From Conexibacter arvalis (GTDB lineage: Bacteria > Actinomycetota > Thermoleophilia > Solirubrobacterales > Solirubrobacteraceae), in NCBI RefSeq assembly GCF_014199525.1, contig NZ_JACHNU010000001.1:1590182-1654181 (forward strand): 64,000 nucleotides of DNA, written 5' to 3'. A model generated the notes under the pieces. The model saw nothing but the letters and a program-made list of their open reading frames with translations, was not told the origin of the DNA and ran no database searches. Shown here one piece after another: positions 8,456 through 17,102 of the stretch (within the stretch, counting starts at the first letter, position 1; each line of letters starts with the position of its first letter). Position numbers and translations under genes: made by a program.

Positions 8456-9724
8456 CCACTCCCCTCCGGACAGACCGTCGGCGTCGTCTTCGGCGGCCCC
8501 TCGGTCGAGCACGACGTCTCGATCATCACCGCGCAGCAGGCGATGGCGGTGCTCTCCGAGCGCCACGCCGTGATCCCGCTGTACGTCGGCAAGGACGGCC
8601 GCTGGTGGACGGGGGCGGAGCTGCGCGAGGTGTCGGCGTTCACCCAGTCGCCGCCGCGCGGTGGCCGTCCGGTCCAGCTGCGGCTCGGCTCCCCGGACGC
8701 TCCGTTCGTCGAGCCGTCGACGTCGCGCCTGCGCGGCGACAGAGCGCTGCCGATCGGCGTCGTGCTGAACGCGATCCACGGCACCGGCGGCGAGGACGGC
8801 GCGCTGCTCGGCGCGCTGGAGCTGTCGGGGCTCCCGCACGCCGGGCGCGGCGTCGCGGCGTTCGCGGTCGGGATGGACAAGCACCTCGCCAAGACGGTGC
8901 TGAAGGAGGCCGGGATCGACGTGCTGCCGCACCGCCGCGTCGAGCGCGGCGAGTGGGAGGGCGACCGCGCCGCCGTGCTGAGCGCGCTCGCGAGCGACTT
9001 CCCGCCGCCGGTCGTCGTCAAGCCGGCGACGCTCGGCTCGTCGATCGGCGTCGCCCGCTGCGACAGCGCCGCCGAGGTCGAGGAGGCGCTGGAGCTGGCC
9101 TTCGAGCTCGACCGCCAGGCGGTCGTCGAGCCGTTCGCGACCGGCGCGATCGAGCTCAACTGCGCCGTGCTGGGCCGCCCCGGCGGCGAGCTGCGGGTCT
9201 CGGAGGTCGAGCGGCCGCTCGGCAGCGCCGACGGGCTGACCTTCGAGGACAAGTACCTCAGCGCCGGCGGCGCGAAGGGCGGCTCCGGCGGGGCGAAGGG
9301 CGTCGAGGGCGCCGCGTCCGGCACGAAGGGCACGACCGCCGGCGGGACGAAGGGCGGCGGCGCCGGCTCGGGCATGGCCTCGGCAGACCGGATCATCCCC
9401 GCCGACGTCGCGCCGGAGCTGCGCGAGCGGGTGCGCGAGGAGGCCGCGAAGGCCCACCGCGCGCTGCGGGTCGCGGGCGTCGTCCGCTACGACTTCTTCG
9501 TGATGGGCGCCGACGACCCGGCCAGCGCGCGGATCGTCGTCAACGAGCCGAACACCGTTCCCGGCTCGTTCGCCTTCTACCTGTTCGAGCCGACCGGCCT
9601 GCCGTTCGCCGACCTGCTCGACGAGCTGCTCGCGATCGGGCTGGCGGAGGCGCGCGAGGAGCGCTCGACGACGCGCACCTTCGCCTCCGCGCTGATCGAC
9701 CGCCACGCGAGATCGGCGGCCTGA
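8453..9724 (+). CDS. ddl: D-alanine-D-alanine ligase homologue 1
   Basis: A 423-aa ATP-grasp ligase, longer than the usual 310-370 aa. The N-terminal GGPSVEHDVS motif, the nucleotide-binding VVKPATLGSSIGVA motif and the C-terminal metal-binding NEPNTVPGS motif are all present. The omega-loop reads FEDKYLS, close to the classical YEAKY. Directly after it comes an insertion of about 35 Gly/Ala/Lys/Thr-rich residues (bases about 9263-9372) before the family sequence resumes. It would join two D-alanines for the peptidoglycan stem. The ATG at 8453 is supported by a -10-like box 8 nt upstream. The reading is continuous through the insertion, so this is not a frameshift. Confidence 0.85.
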   Translation: MPLPSGQTVGVVFGGPSVEHDVSIITAQQAMAVLSERHAVIPLYVGKDGRWWTGAELREVSAFTQSPPRGGRPVQLRLGSPDAPFVEPSTSRLRGDRALPIGVVLNAIHGTGGEDGALLGALELSGLPHAGRGVAAFAVGMDKHLAKTVLKEAGIDVLPHRRVERGEWEGDRAAVLSALASDFPPPVVVKPATLGSSIGVARCDSAAEVEEALELAFELDRQAVVEPFATGAIELNCAVLGRPGGELRVSEVERPLGSADGLTFEDKYLSAGGAKGGSGGAKGVEGAASGTKGTTAGGTKGGGAGSGMASADRIIPADVAPELRERVREEAAKAHRALRVAGVVRYDFFVMGADDPASARIVVNEPNTVPGSFAFYLFEPTGLPFADLLDELLAIGLAEAREERSTTRTFASALIDRHARSAA

Positions 9725-9810
9725 TGGGCGGCCTGCGCCCAGAGGGCTTGGTCGCCTTGCGAGCGCTCGCCAGAGGCTCGCTCTCGCGCGGGCTGGAGGG
9801 ATCGCGGTGA
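9724..9810 (+). CDS. 28-aa relay ORF between the two ddl homologues
   Basis: A very short ORF whose ATG at 9724 overlaps the stop of the first ligase (TGATG) and whose TGA at 9808-9810 overlaps the GTG start of the second ligase (GTGA). The peptide (MGGLRPEGLVALRALARG...) has no recognisable domain. The exact double overlap suggests that terminating ribosomes are handed on to the second ligase; a functional peptide is possible but unsupported. It could also be coincidence in an 82-nt spacer. Confidence 0.35.
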   Translation: MGGLRPEGLVALRALARGSLSRGLEGSR

Positions 9811-10742
9811 GCAAGGCGCTCGTCGCCTACGGCGGACGGTCGCTGGAGCGCGAGGTCAGCACCCGCTCCGGCCAGCAGGCGGCGAAGGCGCTCAAGCAGC
9901 TGGGGCACGCGGTCGAGCTGGTCGACGTCGGCGCCGACTTCGTCGACGTCGTGCAGCGGGCCGAGCCCGACTTCGTCTTCATCGCCCTGCACGGCGTCGG
10001 CGGCGAGGACGGCACCGTCCAGGACCTGCTGGAGATCCTCCGGGTCCCGTACACCGGCTCCGACGCGCTCGCCTCGGCGATCTGCCTCGACAAGCACACC
10101 TTCAAGAGCCTCTGCGAGCTGCGCGGCGTGCCGACGCCGCCGTGGCACTCGTTCACGAAGCAGGCGTTCGCCGACTACGGCGCCGGCAAGACGCTCGACG
10201 CGCTGTGGGAGCAGTTCGACGGCCGCATGGTCGTCAAGCCGGCGCGTCAGGGCTCGTCGTTCGGGTTGAGCGTCGTGCAGGAGCGCGCCCAGCTCGGCGG
10301 TGCGGTGCTCGGCGCGATGAGCTACGACGACCGCGTCCTGCTGGAGCGGTTCGTCCCCGGCCGCGAGCTGGCGGTGACGGTGCTCGGCCCGGCCGCCGCG
10401 CCCGAGCCGCTGCCGGTCGTCGAGATCGTGATGCACGAGGAGTACTACTCCTTCCAGGCCCACTACGAGATCGGCCAGTCGACCGTTCGGCTCGCCGGCC
10501 TGCCAGATGAGGTCGACGCCCGCGTCAGACGGGTCGCCGCCGACGCCTACGCGGCCGCCGGCTGCCGCGACTTCGCGCGCGTCGACATCCGCCTGGAGGA
10601 TGACACCCCCTACGTGCTGGAGATCAACACGATCCCCGGCCTGACCGAGACCGGCCCGACCCCGCTCGCCGCCGAGCACGCCGGCCTCACCTTCGCCCAG
10701 CTGATCGAGCGCATCGCCAGCCGCGTCGCGAACGGCGGCTGA
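9807..10742 (+). CDS. D-alanine-D-alanine ligase homologue 2 (divergent active site)
   Basis: A 311-aa ATP-grasp protein with typical Ddl length. It keeps the N-terminal SLEREVST motif, the VVKPARQGSSFGL nucleotide site and NTIPGLTETG at the C-terminal metal site. The omega-loop reads FQAHYEIG where D-Ala-D-Ala ligases read YEAKY, so the lysine is His while the tyrosine is kept. The segment after NTIPG is LTETGPTP where E. coli DdlB has MTSHSLVP, so the Ser-Leu pair that contacts the second D-Ala is Gly-Pro. It may therefore use a different second substrate. It starts with GTG in a GTGA overlap with the short ORF before it. Confidence 0.8.
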   Translation: MSKALVAYGGRSLEREVSTRSGQQAAKALKQLGHAVELVDVGADFVDVVQRAEPDFVFIALHGVGGEDGTVQDLLEILRVPYTGSDALASAICLDKHTFKSLCELRGVPTPPWHSFTKQAFADYGAGKTLDALWEQFDGRMVVKPARQGSSFGLSVVQERAQLGGAVLGAMSYDDRVLLERFVPGRELAVTVLGPAAAPEPLPVVEIVMHEEYYSFQAHYEIGQSTVRLAGLPDEVDARVRRVAADAYAAAGCRDFARVDIRLEDDTPYVLEINTIPGLTETGPTPLAAEHAGLTFAQLIERIASRVANGG

Positions 10743-10773
10743 GCTCGTCGGGCAGCGCGTCCGGTGCCGACGA

Positions 10774-11376
10774 TCAGTCGGCCGGCGGCTGCGTGGGGTC
10801 GGGGTGCTCCGCGGCCTTCTCGGCGGCCTTCTCCTCCGGCGTGAGGGGCCGGTGGATCGACAGCACGGGGACGTGGCTGCAGCGCAGCAGCCGGCGCTGG
10901 ACGCTCTCGATCGCGGCGGCGATCGGCCCGTGCTCGTGGGCGGCGAGCACGACCAGGTCGTGGTTGCCCTCGTCGGCCCGTCTCGCGATCAGGTGGGCGG
11001 CGTCGCCGTGCAGCAGCTGCGTCGTGACCGGGATGTCGGGCGGGATCGCGTCGGCCAGCTCGCGCAGCCACTCCTCGGCGACGCGCTCCGCGCTGCCGTC
11101 GACGGGCGTCGCGAACAAACCGACCTGCGTCCACGCCGGGGCGGGCACGACGACCGTCAGCAGCGTGAGCCGACCCCTCGTCTGCTGGACGATCTGGACC
11201 GCCATCCCGACCGCGTCCCACGCCTCCGGCGTCCCGTCGACGGCGACGAGCACGTTGCGGGCGGAGAAGGTCCGCAGCCGCGGACGCGGGTCCTCGGCCT
11301 CGGCGGCCGTACGGGCCGCGTCGCTGCGCGCGAGCTGCTCGTCTGCTGCTCCTCGCTCCACGTCAACACCCTCCAT
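10774..11376 (-). CDS. Universal stress protein (UspA) domain protein
   Basis: A 200-aa protein with one UspA domain, from NVLVAVDGTPEAWDAV (near residue 40) to VPVLSIHRP, followed by a charged Ala/Lys/Glu tail. In ATP-binding members the last helix is preceded by a G-2x-G-9x-G-S/T motif; here that region is HGPIAAAIESVQRRLLRCSHVPVL, so the glycine-rich motif is not intact and ATP binding is doubtful. The ATG at 11376 is chosen over longer in-frame extensions because the domain is complete from there and the sequence upstream is not conserved-looking. It converges on the second ligase with a 31-nt gap and is divergent from the small membrane peptide gene. Confidence 0.78.
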   Translation of the reverse strand: MEGVDVERGAADEQLARSDAARTAAEAEDPRPRLRTFSARNVLVAVDGTPEAWDAVGMAVQIVQQTRGRLTLLTVVVPAPAWTQVGLFATPVDGSAERVAEEWLRELADAIPPDIPVTTQLLHGDAAHLIARRADEGNHDLVVLAAHEHGPIAAAIESVQRRLLRCSHVPVLSIHRPLTPEEKAAEKAAEHPDPTQPPAD

Positions 11377-11533
11377 CTCCACATTCTGCCGCGGTGAAGG
11401 GCGGCTCAATCGGCACGATCGGCGACAGACAGGAAACGCCGGTCGCGGGACCATGGACGGGTCGGGTTCATCGCCTTCCGGGAGTCGTGAGCACGGGGTC
11501 GACTGGCGACTCCCATACGAGGAAGGGGGTGGG

Positions 11534-11608
11534 ATGAGCCGAGAGATCGGAATCATCCTGGCGTTCGCGCTGCTGCTGATGGTCATCGACCGGACGCGCA
11601 GCTCATAG
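11534..11608 (+). CDS. 24-aa single-span membrane peptide
   Basis: A 25-codon ORF with an excellent ribosome binding site (GAGGAAGGGGG just upstream). The product is a charged N-terminus MSRE, a 13-residue hydrophobic core IGIILAFALLLMV, then IDRTRSS. This is the layout of a small single-pass membrane protein. A perfect 11-bp inverted repeat follows 14 nt after the stop, so the ORF plus terminator looks like a discrete unit. A longer in-frame form beginning at the ATG at 11453 is possible but has a weaker start. No homologue comes to mind; function unknown. Confidence 0.5.
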   Translation: MSREIGIILAFALLLMVIDRTRSS

Positions 11609-11622
11609 CCAACCCAGTAGCA

Positions 11623-11658
11623 CCCCTGGCGGGGGTCGACCCCGATACCCGCCAGGGG
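11623..11658 (+). terminator. Hairpin terminator after small membrane peptide
   Basis: CCCCTGGCGGG (11623-11633) and CCCGCCAGGGG (11648-11658) are perfect 11-bp arms around a 14-nt loop. There is no T-run, which is common for terminators in very GC-rich actinobacteria. Confidence 0.6.
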
Positions 11659-11776
11659 CTGGCCAGGTGGACCAGATCTCTCGGCTCGCTGCCGAGGCTA
11701 GCCGCCTCCCCGCCACCGCGCAACCGCACGGATGTGGCGTGCGTGCGGTGGCACCGCATCGGCCGGCTGCGGCGCA

Positions 11777-11793
11777 TAGGGTCCAGGCTGATG
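11777..11793 (+). promoter_or_regulatory. Leaderless-type -10 box before GH3 gene
   Basis: TAGGGT at 11777-11782 is followed by 8 nt and the ATG at 11791. No Shine-Dalgarno sequence is visible. Confidence 0.45.
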
Positions 11794-13158
11794 CCGCACC
11801 GCCGCCGCTCCACCCACGGGCCGACCGCGATCCGCCGGAGGCAGATCGCGCTGGTGCTCGTCGCGCTGCTCGCGCTCGCCGCCGGCATCGCGATCGGAGC
11901 CGGCTCGGGCGGAGACGGCGACGGCCGCGCCGGCGGCTCCGCGGCGACGAGCGCGGGCGCGCCGGGCGCCTCCGGCGGCGGCCAAGGCGCAGGCGGCAGC
12001 CGCGACGAGGGCGCTCCGACCGGCGGCGACGACGCCGCGGGGACCGGCGAAGGCGGCGCGCCTGCCGACGACGAATCGGCCGGCGGCGGCGAAGGCGGCG
12101 CGCCGGCCGGCGAGGACGCTGCCGGCGGCGACGCAGCCGCCGCGGAGCGCGCGCGGGGGCGGGTCGAGCGGATGTCGCTCGAGCGCCAGGTCGGCGAGCT
12201 GCTGGTGATCTCCTTCTCGGGCACGACCCCGCCGCAGTACGTGCTCGACGCGCTGCGCGGGAGACGGGCCGCCGGCGTGATCCTGTTCGGCCCCAACGCA
12301 CCCTCCGCGGCGAGCGTCCGCGCGCTCAGCGCCCGCGTCCAGCGTGCGGCCGGCGGCGACGCGATCGTCTCGCTCGACCAGGAGGGCGGCGACATCCGCA
12401 CGCTGAAGTTCGCCCCGCCGCAGCGGGGCCAGGCGTCGCAGCCGGGGCCCGCCGCCGCGGCGGCCTCCGCCCGCGCCGCCGCCCGGGCGCTGCGCCAGGT
12501 CGGCGTCAACGTGACGCTCGGGCCGGTCGCCGACGTCGCGCTCGCCCCCGGCTCGTTCATGGCGTCGCGCGTCTACCGGGGCGGTCCCGAGGAGGTCGGG
12601 AGATCGGTCGCCGCGGCGGTCGGCGCCTATCGCCGGGCGGGGATCGAGACGACGCCAAAGCACTTCCCCGGCGTCGGCGCCGCCACGCAGAACACCGACT
12701 TCGGCAGCGCGGCGATCGACCGCACGCGCGCCCAGCTCCTCGCCGAGGAGCTGGTCCCGTTCCGCGCCGCGATCGACGCCGGCGCGCGGCTGGTGATGGT
12801 CGGACACGCGCGGATGACGGGGATCGACCCCGGCCGCATCGCGTCGCAGTCGCGCGCCGTCGTGCGCGGGCTGCTGCGCGACGAGCTCGGCTTCGACGGC
12901 GTCGTGATGACCGACTCGCTCGAGGCCGAGGCGGTCGACGCGGCGACGCCCGGAGACCGCGACGTCGGCGCCGCCGCCGTCCGCTCGCTCGCCGCCGGCT
13001 GCGACCTCCTGCTGCTGACCGGCGCCGGCTCCTTCCCGCTCGCGCGCGAGGCGCTGATCGCGGCCGCCCGCGCCGATCGCCGCATCCGCGCCCGCGTCGC
13101 CGAGTCGGCCGCGCGCGTCCTGCTGCTGCGCGAACGGCTCGCGCAGCGCGAAGGCTGA
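11791..13158 (+). CDS. Membrane-anchored GH3 beta-N-acetylhexosaminidase-like protein
   Basis: A 455-aa protein. After a basic N-terminus, residues about 18-37 form one membrane anchor, followed by roughly 80 residues of Gly/Ala/Glu/Asp-rich linker and then a glycoside hydrolase family 3 domain from RMSLERQVGELL to the end. Family features seen are DQEGG in the first third, KHFPGVGAATQNTD (the NagZ-type KHFPG-x-G loop) and the C-terminal VVMTDSLEAEAV with the candidate nucleophile Asp. NagZ enzymes release N-acetylglucosamine from peptidoglycan fragments; NagZ-like specificity is inferred. Being surface-tethered, it probably trims extracellular muropeptides. The ATG at 11791 is backed by the -10 box just upstream. 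Confidence 0.83.
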   Translation: MPHRRRSTHGPTAIRRRQIALVLVALLALAAGIAIGAGSGGDGDGRAGGSAATSAGAPGASGGGQGAGGSRDEGAPTGGDDAAGTGEGGAPADDESAGGGEGGAPAGEDAAGGDAAAAERARGRVERMSLERQVGELLVISFSGTTPPQYVLDALRGRRAAGVILFGPNAPSAASVRALSARVQRAAGGDAIVSLDQEGGDIRTLKFAPPQRGQASQPGPAAAAASARAAARALRQVGVNVTLGPVADVALAPGSFMASRVYRGGPEEVGRSVAAAVGAYRRAGIETTPKHFPGVGAATQNTDFGSAAIDRTRAQLLAEELVPFRAAIDAGARLVMVGHARMTGIDPGRIASQSRAVVRGLLRDELGFDGVVMTDSLEAEAVDAATPGDRDVGAAAVRSLAAGCDLLLLTGAGSFPLAREALIAAARADRRIRARVAESAARVLLLRERLAQREG

Positions 13159-13212
13159 TCGCCCGCCGGCCGCCACCAGCTGCGCGGCGCGGCTGAGCGT
13201 TCGCCGTCGCCG

Positions 13213-13239
13213 GCCGTTCGCTGCCGCCGGCCGAACGGC
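13213..13239 (+). terminator. Hairpin downstream of GH3 gene
   Basis: GCCGTTCG (13213-13220) and CGAACGGC (13232-13239) form a perfect 8-bp stem with an 11-nt loop, 55 nt after the GH3 stop. More G+C-rich partial dyads follow up to about 13300. Likely a terminator without a T-run. Confidence 0.4.
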
Positions 13240-13339
13240 GCGGCCGACCGCCGGTCGCGCCGGCCAGCCGCCGCCAGCCCCGCCGGCCCGCTCGCCCCGC
13301 ACCTCCACGCGCCCGACCCGGTGCGTCGACACCGCATCG

Positions 13340-13382
13340 ATTCCGCATCAAACTTGTTATGCCGACCAGAATGGTGCGGAAT
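13340..13382 (+). promoter_or_regulatory. Inverted repeat in sulfate operon leader
   Basis: ATTCCGCA (13340-13347) and TGCGGAAT (13375-13382) form perfect 8-bp arms separated by 27 nt, in one of the most AT-rich stretches of the window. TAATAT at 13386-13391 is a candidate -10 box. This looks like an operator-promoter region for the sulfate transporter, perhaps answering sulfur status; the regulator is not in the window. Confidence 0.45.
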
Positions 13383-13434
13383 GTGTAATATGCCGAATCC
13401 CTATCCGATTTCGTCCTTTTCTGGGAGGAAACCT

Positions 13435-14463
13435 GTGACATCACGCACGTCCGTCGTCCTCGCATTGGCCGCCGCGATCGTCGCCCTCGTGGTCGCCGGC
13501 TGCGGCGGATCGAGCGATGAAGCGGGTGGCGGCGACTCCGCCAACGACGACGCCGGCACGAAGCTGTCGCTCGTCGCGTACGCGGTTCCGAAGGTCGGCT
13601 TCGACAAGGTGATCCCGGCGTTCCAGGCGACGCCCAAGGGCAGAGGGATCGGCTTCAGCCAGTCCTACGGCGCCTCCGGCGATCAGTCGCGCAAGGTCGA
13701 GGCGGGCCTCTCGACCGACGTCGTCAACTTCTCGGTCGAGCCCGACATCACCCGCCTCGTCGACGCCGGGCTCGTCGACGACGACTGGAACGCCGGCGAG
13801 CACAGAGGGATCCCGTTCGGCTCGGTCGTCACGATCGTCGTTCGCAGAGGCAACCCGCTCGGCATCAGAGACTGGGACGACCTGTTGAGAGACGGCGTCG
13901 AGGTCGTCACTCCGAACCCGTTCAGCTCCGGCTCGGCGAAGTGGAACCTGCTCGCGCCGTACGCCGACAAGAGCGAGGGCGGCAGAGACCCGCAGGCCGG
14001 CCTCGACTACCTGCAGAAGCTGATCGGCGAGCACATCAGAGTCCAGCCGAGATCGGGCCGCGAGGCGACCGAGACCTTCCTCCAGGGCACCGGCGACGTC
14101 CTGCTCAGCTACGAGAACGAGGCCTACTTCATCGAGGAGCAGGGCGAGGAGGTCGAGCACATAAACCCGGCCGTCACGTTCAAGATCGAGAACCCGGTCG
14201 CGGTCGTCAACAGAACGAAGTTCCCCGACGAGACGCAGGCGTTCGTCGACTACCTCTACACGCCCGAGGCGCAGAGACTGTGGGCCGAGGCCGGCTTCCG
14301 CCCCGTCGACGCGACCGTCGCCGCCGAGTTCAGAGACAAGTTCCCGGAGCCTGCGACGCTGTGGACGATCGCCGACCTCGGCGGCTGGGGCAGAGTGAAC
14401 GACGAGCTGTTCGACGAGGAGAACGGCTCGGTCGCGAAGATCTACGACGAGGCGACCAGCTAG
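13435..14463 (+). CDS. Sulfate/thiosulfate ABC transporter binding lipoprotein
   Basis: A 342-aa extracytoplasmic solute-binding protein of the sulfate/thiosulfate (Sbp/CysP) family. The GTG start at 13435 is set by the GGGAGG site 6 nt upstream. A lipoprotein signal peptide ends in VVAGCGG (lipobox, Cys near residue 23), so it is tethered outside the cell. Family landmarks are LVAYAVPKVGFDKVIP, SYGASGDQSRKV, FSSGSAKW and VLLSYENEA. It delivers sulfate to CysTW. Codon use is odd: by my reading about two thirds of Arg codons are AGA despite the high GC content, unlike the permease genes downstream. Confidence 0.9.
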   Translation: MTSRTSVVLALAAAIVALVVAGCGGSSDEAGGGDSANDDAGTKLSLVAYAVPKVGFDKVIPAFQATPKGRGIGFSQSYGASGDQSRKVEAGLSTDVVNFSVEPDITRLVDAGLVDDDWNAGEHRGIPFGSVVTIVVRRGNPLGIRDWDDLLRDGVEVVTPNPFSSGSAKWNLLAPYADKSEGGRDPQAGLDYLQKLIGEHIRVQPRSGREATETFLQGTGDVLLSYENEAYFIEEQGEEVEHINPAVTFKIENPVAVVNRTKFPDETQAFVDYLYTPEAQRLWAEAGFRPVDATVAAEFRDKFPEPATLWTIADLGGWGRVNDELFDEENGSVAKIYDEATS

Positions 14464-14467
14464 GCGC

Positions 14468-15322
14468 ATGTCGACCGTCGTGCAGGCAAGACCGGAGGGC
14501 GGCGCTCGCAGGCGCGGGCGCCGCTCCCGTTCCTACGGCGGCGGCGTCGGTCCCCTCGGGATCGGCGTCGCCACGCTGTGGCTGAGCATCATCGTCCTGC
14601 TGCCGCTCGCGGCCGTCCTCGCGAAGTCGCTCGAGGGCGGCCCGGCCGGCCTGTGGGACGCGATCAACGCCCCGTCGGCGCGCGCCGCGCTGATCCTGAC
14701 CGTCGCGATCTCCGCGGTCGTCGCGTTGATCAACGTCGTCGTCGGCACCCTGATCGCGTGGGTGCTGGTGCGCGACGAGTTCCCCGGCAAGGGCTTCGTC
14801 AACGCGCTGATCGACCTCCCGTTCGCGCTGCCGACGATCGTCGCCTCGATCGTGCTGCTGTCGCTCTACGGGCCCAACAGCCCGATCGACCTCGACCTCT
14901 ACGCGACCAAGCCGGCGGTCGCGATCGCGCTGCTGTTCGTCACGCTTCCGTTCGTCGTCCGCTCGGTCCAGCCGGTGCTGATGGAGGTCGACAGAGAGGC
15001 CGAGCAGGCCGCGGCGTCGCTCGGCGCCGGCAACCTCACGATCTTCCGCCGCATCGTGCTGCCGGCGCTCGTGCCGGCGCTGCTCGGCGGCGCCGGCCTC
15101 GCCTTCGCCCGCGCGATCGGCGAGTTCGGCTCGGTCGTGCTGATCGGCGGCGGCATCCCGCGCGAGACCGAGGTCGCCTCGCAGTACATCGCCAAGCAGA
15201 TCGAGATCGACCGGCCCGAGAGCGCCGCGGCCGTCTCGGTCGCGCTGCTCGTGATCGCGTTCCTCGTCCTGTTCGTCCTGCGGCTCGCCGCGGCGCGGAC
15301 CCAACGCCACGAGAGAGGCTGA
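14468..15322 (+). CDS. cysT: Sulfate ABC transporter permease CysT
   Basis: A 284-aa inner-membrane permease with about six transmembrane helices after a basic N-terminal tail. The cytoplasmic coupling loop carries EAAASLGAG-type sequence ([23 protein letters not shown]), the site that docks to the ATPase. [23 protein letters not shown] is characteristic of CysT/CysU. It pairs with CysW to form the sulfate channel. It starts 4 nt after the binding-protein stop and ends 2 nt before cysW, so the genes are one operon. Confidence 0.92.
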   Translation: MSTVVQARPEGGARRRGRRSRSYGGGVGPLGIGVATLWLSIIVLLPLAAVLAKSLEGGPAGLWDAINAPSARAALILTVAISAVVALINVVVGTLIAWVLVRDEFPGKGFVNALIDLPFALPTIVASIVLLSLYGPNSPIDLDLYATKPAVAIALLFVTLPFVVRSVQPVLMEVDREAEQAAASLGAGNLTIFRRIVLPALVPALLGGAGLAFARAIGEFGSVVLIGGGIPRETEVASQYIAKQIEIDRPESAAAVSVALLVIAFLVLFVLRLAAARTQRHERG

Positions 15323-15324
15323 CG

Positions 15325-16131
15325 ATGGTGATCTCACGCGCAACGCGCCTGTCGCTGCGGACGCTCGCGCTCGGCTACCTGTTCGTGCTCGTGATGGTGC
15401 CGCTGGGGCTGATCCTCTTCCGCACCTTCGAGAACGGCCTCGGCGCCTTCTGGGACCAGGTCACGACGCCGGCGTCGATCTCGGCGATCCAGATGTCGCT
15501 GCTGATCGTCGCGATCGTCGTGCCGCTCAACGTCGTCTTCGGCCTCGTCACGGCGATCGCGCTCGCGCGCGGGCGGTTCCCGGGGCGCGGCCTGCTGCAG
15601 GCGGTCGTCGACCTGCCGTTCGCGGTCTCGCCGGTCGTCGTCGGCGTCTCGCTGATCCTCCTGTGGGGCGTCAGAGGGTGGTTCGGCGGCCTCGCCGAGG
15701 CCGGCATCCAGATCATCTTCTCGCTGCCGGGGATGGTGCTGGCGACGATCTTCGTGACGCTGCCGTTCGTCGTGCGCGAGGTCGAGCCGGTCCTGCACGA
15801 GATCGGCGACGACCAGGAGGAGGCGGCCGCGACGCTCGGCGCGAAGCGGTGGCAGACCTTCTGGCGCATCACGCTCCCGTCGATCCGCTGGGGGCTCGCG
15901 TACGGCGTCGTGCTGACGGTGGCGCGCGCGCTCGGCGAGTTCGGCGCCGTGCTGGTCGTCTCCGGCAACGTGCCGGGCGAGTCGCAGACGCTGACGCTGC
16001 TCGTCCACGCGCGCTACATCGACGACCACAACGTCTTCGGCGCCTACGCGGCCTCGACCGTCCTGATGTTCCTGGCGCTCGTGGCGCTGTTCCTGATGAC
16101 CATCCTCAACCGCAAGCGGGAGGACGCATGA
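15325..16131 (+). CDS. cysW: Sulfate ABC transporter permease CysW
   Basis: A 268-aa permease, the second half of the sulfate channel. It has six predicted helices, the coupling-loop sequence [23 protein letters not shown], and [17 protein letters not shown] near the C-terminus, typical of CysW. The start at 15325 is preferred over longer upstream in-frame options because it follows the cysT stop by 2 nt and begins just before the first helix. Its stop overlaps the ATG of cysA (ATGA). Confidence 0.92.
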   Translation: MVISRATRLSLRTLALGYLFVLVMVPLGLILFRTFENGLGAFWDQVTTPASISAIQMSLLIVAIVVPLNVVFGLVTAIALARGRFPGRGLLQAVVDLPFAVSPVVVGVSLILLWGVRGWFGGLAEAGIQIIFSLPGMVLATIFVTLPFVVREVEPVLHEIGDDQEEAAATLGAKRWQTFWRITLPSIRWGLAYGVVLTVARALGEFGAVLVVSGNVPGESQTLTLLVHARYIDDHNVFGAYAASTVLMFLALVALFLMTILNRKREDA

Positions 16132-17084
16132 TCTCCGTGCAGGGCGTGTCCAAGCAGTTCGGCGACTACGTCGCGCTCGACGACGTCTCGCTGGAGATCA
16201 GGGACGGCTCGCTGACCGCGCTGCTGGGCCCGAGCGGCTCCGGCAAGTCGACGCTGCTGCGCATCATCGGCGGGCTCGAGACGCCCGACAGCGGCCGCAT
16301 CGTGATCCACGGCGACGACGCGACGAACGTCCCGCCGCAGAAGCGCGAGATCGGCTTCGTCTTCCAGCACTACGCGGCGTTCAAGCACATGACGGTGCGC
16401 GACAACGTGGCGTTCGGCCTGACGATCCGCAGACAGCCGAAGGAGAAGGTCGCCGAGCGGGTCGACGAGCTGCTGAAGATCGTCGGCCTCGCCGGCTACC
16501 AGAAGCGCTACCCGAGCCAGCTCTCCGGCGGCCAGCGCCAGCGGATGGCGCTCGCCCGCGCGCTCGCGGTCGAGCCAAGGGTGCTGCTGCTCGACGAGCC
16601 GTTCGGCGCGCTCGACGCGAAGGTCCGCACCGAGCTGCGCGAGTGGCTGCGGCGGCTCCACGACGAGGTCCACGTGACGACCCTGCTCGTCACGCACGAC
16701 CAGGAGGAGGCGATGTCGATCGCCGACGACATCGCCGTGATGGACAACGCGAGGATCGAGCAGGTCGGCCACCCGCGCGAGCTGTACGACAACCCGTCGA
16801 ACCCGTTCGTGATGGGCTTCCTGGGAGAGGTCTCGCAGCTCGCCGGCAGGCTCGTGCGCCCGCACGACATCGCGATCGCCGCCGAGTCGGTCGCGGGCGC
16901 GCACGAGGCGATGGTCTCGCGCGTGATCCACCTCGGCTTCGAGGTCCGCGTCGAGCTGATGCTGACCAGCGGCGAGGCGGTCTCGGCGCAGATCACCCGG
17001 ACCGAGGCCGACGAGCTGGAGATCGGCTCGGGCGACATCGTCTGGCTGCGCGCCGCGGGCAACAGCACGCTGGAGGCGATCTGA
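16128..17084 (+). CDS. cysA: Sulfate ABC transporter ATPase CysA
   Basis: A 318-aa ABC ATPase. Walker A is GPSGSGKST near residues 34-42, the Q-loop follows in [14 protein letters not shown], the signature is [15 protein letters not shown], Walker B is [16 protein letters not shown] and the switch His is in [22 protein letters not shown]-like sequence is diagnostic of CysA. The C-terminal regulatory TOBE-like portion ([12 protein letters not shown]...) is shorter than in enteric CysA (about 360 aa). It powers uptake through CysTW. The ATGA overlap with cysW couples translation. No sulfate-reduction genes follow. Confidence 0.92.
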   Translation: MISVQGVSKQFGDYVALDDVSLEIRDGSLTALLGPSGSGKSTLLRIIGGLETPDSGRIVIHGDDATNVPPQKREIGFVFQHYAAFKHMTVRDNVAFGLTIRRQPKEKVAERVDELLKIVGLAGYQKRYPSQLSGGQRQRMALARALAVEPRVLLLDEPFGALDAKVRTELREWLRRLHDEVHVTTLLVTHDQEEAMSIADDIAVMDNARIEQVGHPRELYDNPSNPFVMGFLGEVSQLAGRLVRPHDIAIAAESVAGAHEAMVSRVIHLGFEVRVELMLTSGEAVSAQITRTEADELEIGSGDIVWLRAAGNSTLEAI

Positions 17085-17086
17085 CG

Positions 17087-17102
17087 TAGCGTTCGCCGCA
17101 TG
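17087..17102 (+). promoter_or_regulatory. Leaderless-type -10 box before YciI gene
   Basis: TAGCGT at 17087-17092 lies 7 nt before the ATG at 17100, so the YciI gene can be transcribed independently although it sits only 15 nt after cysA. Confidence 0.5.
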
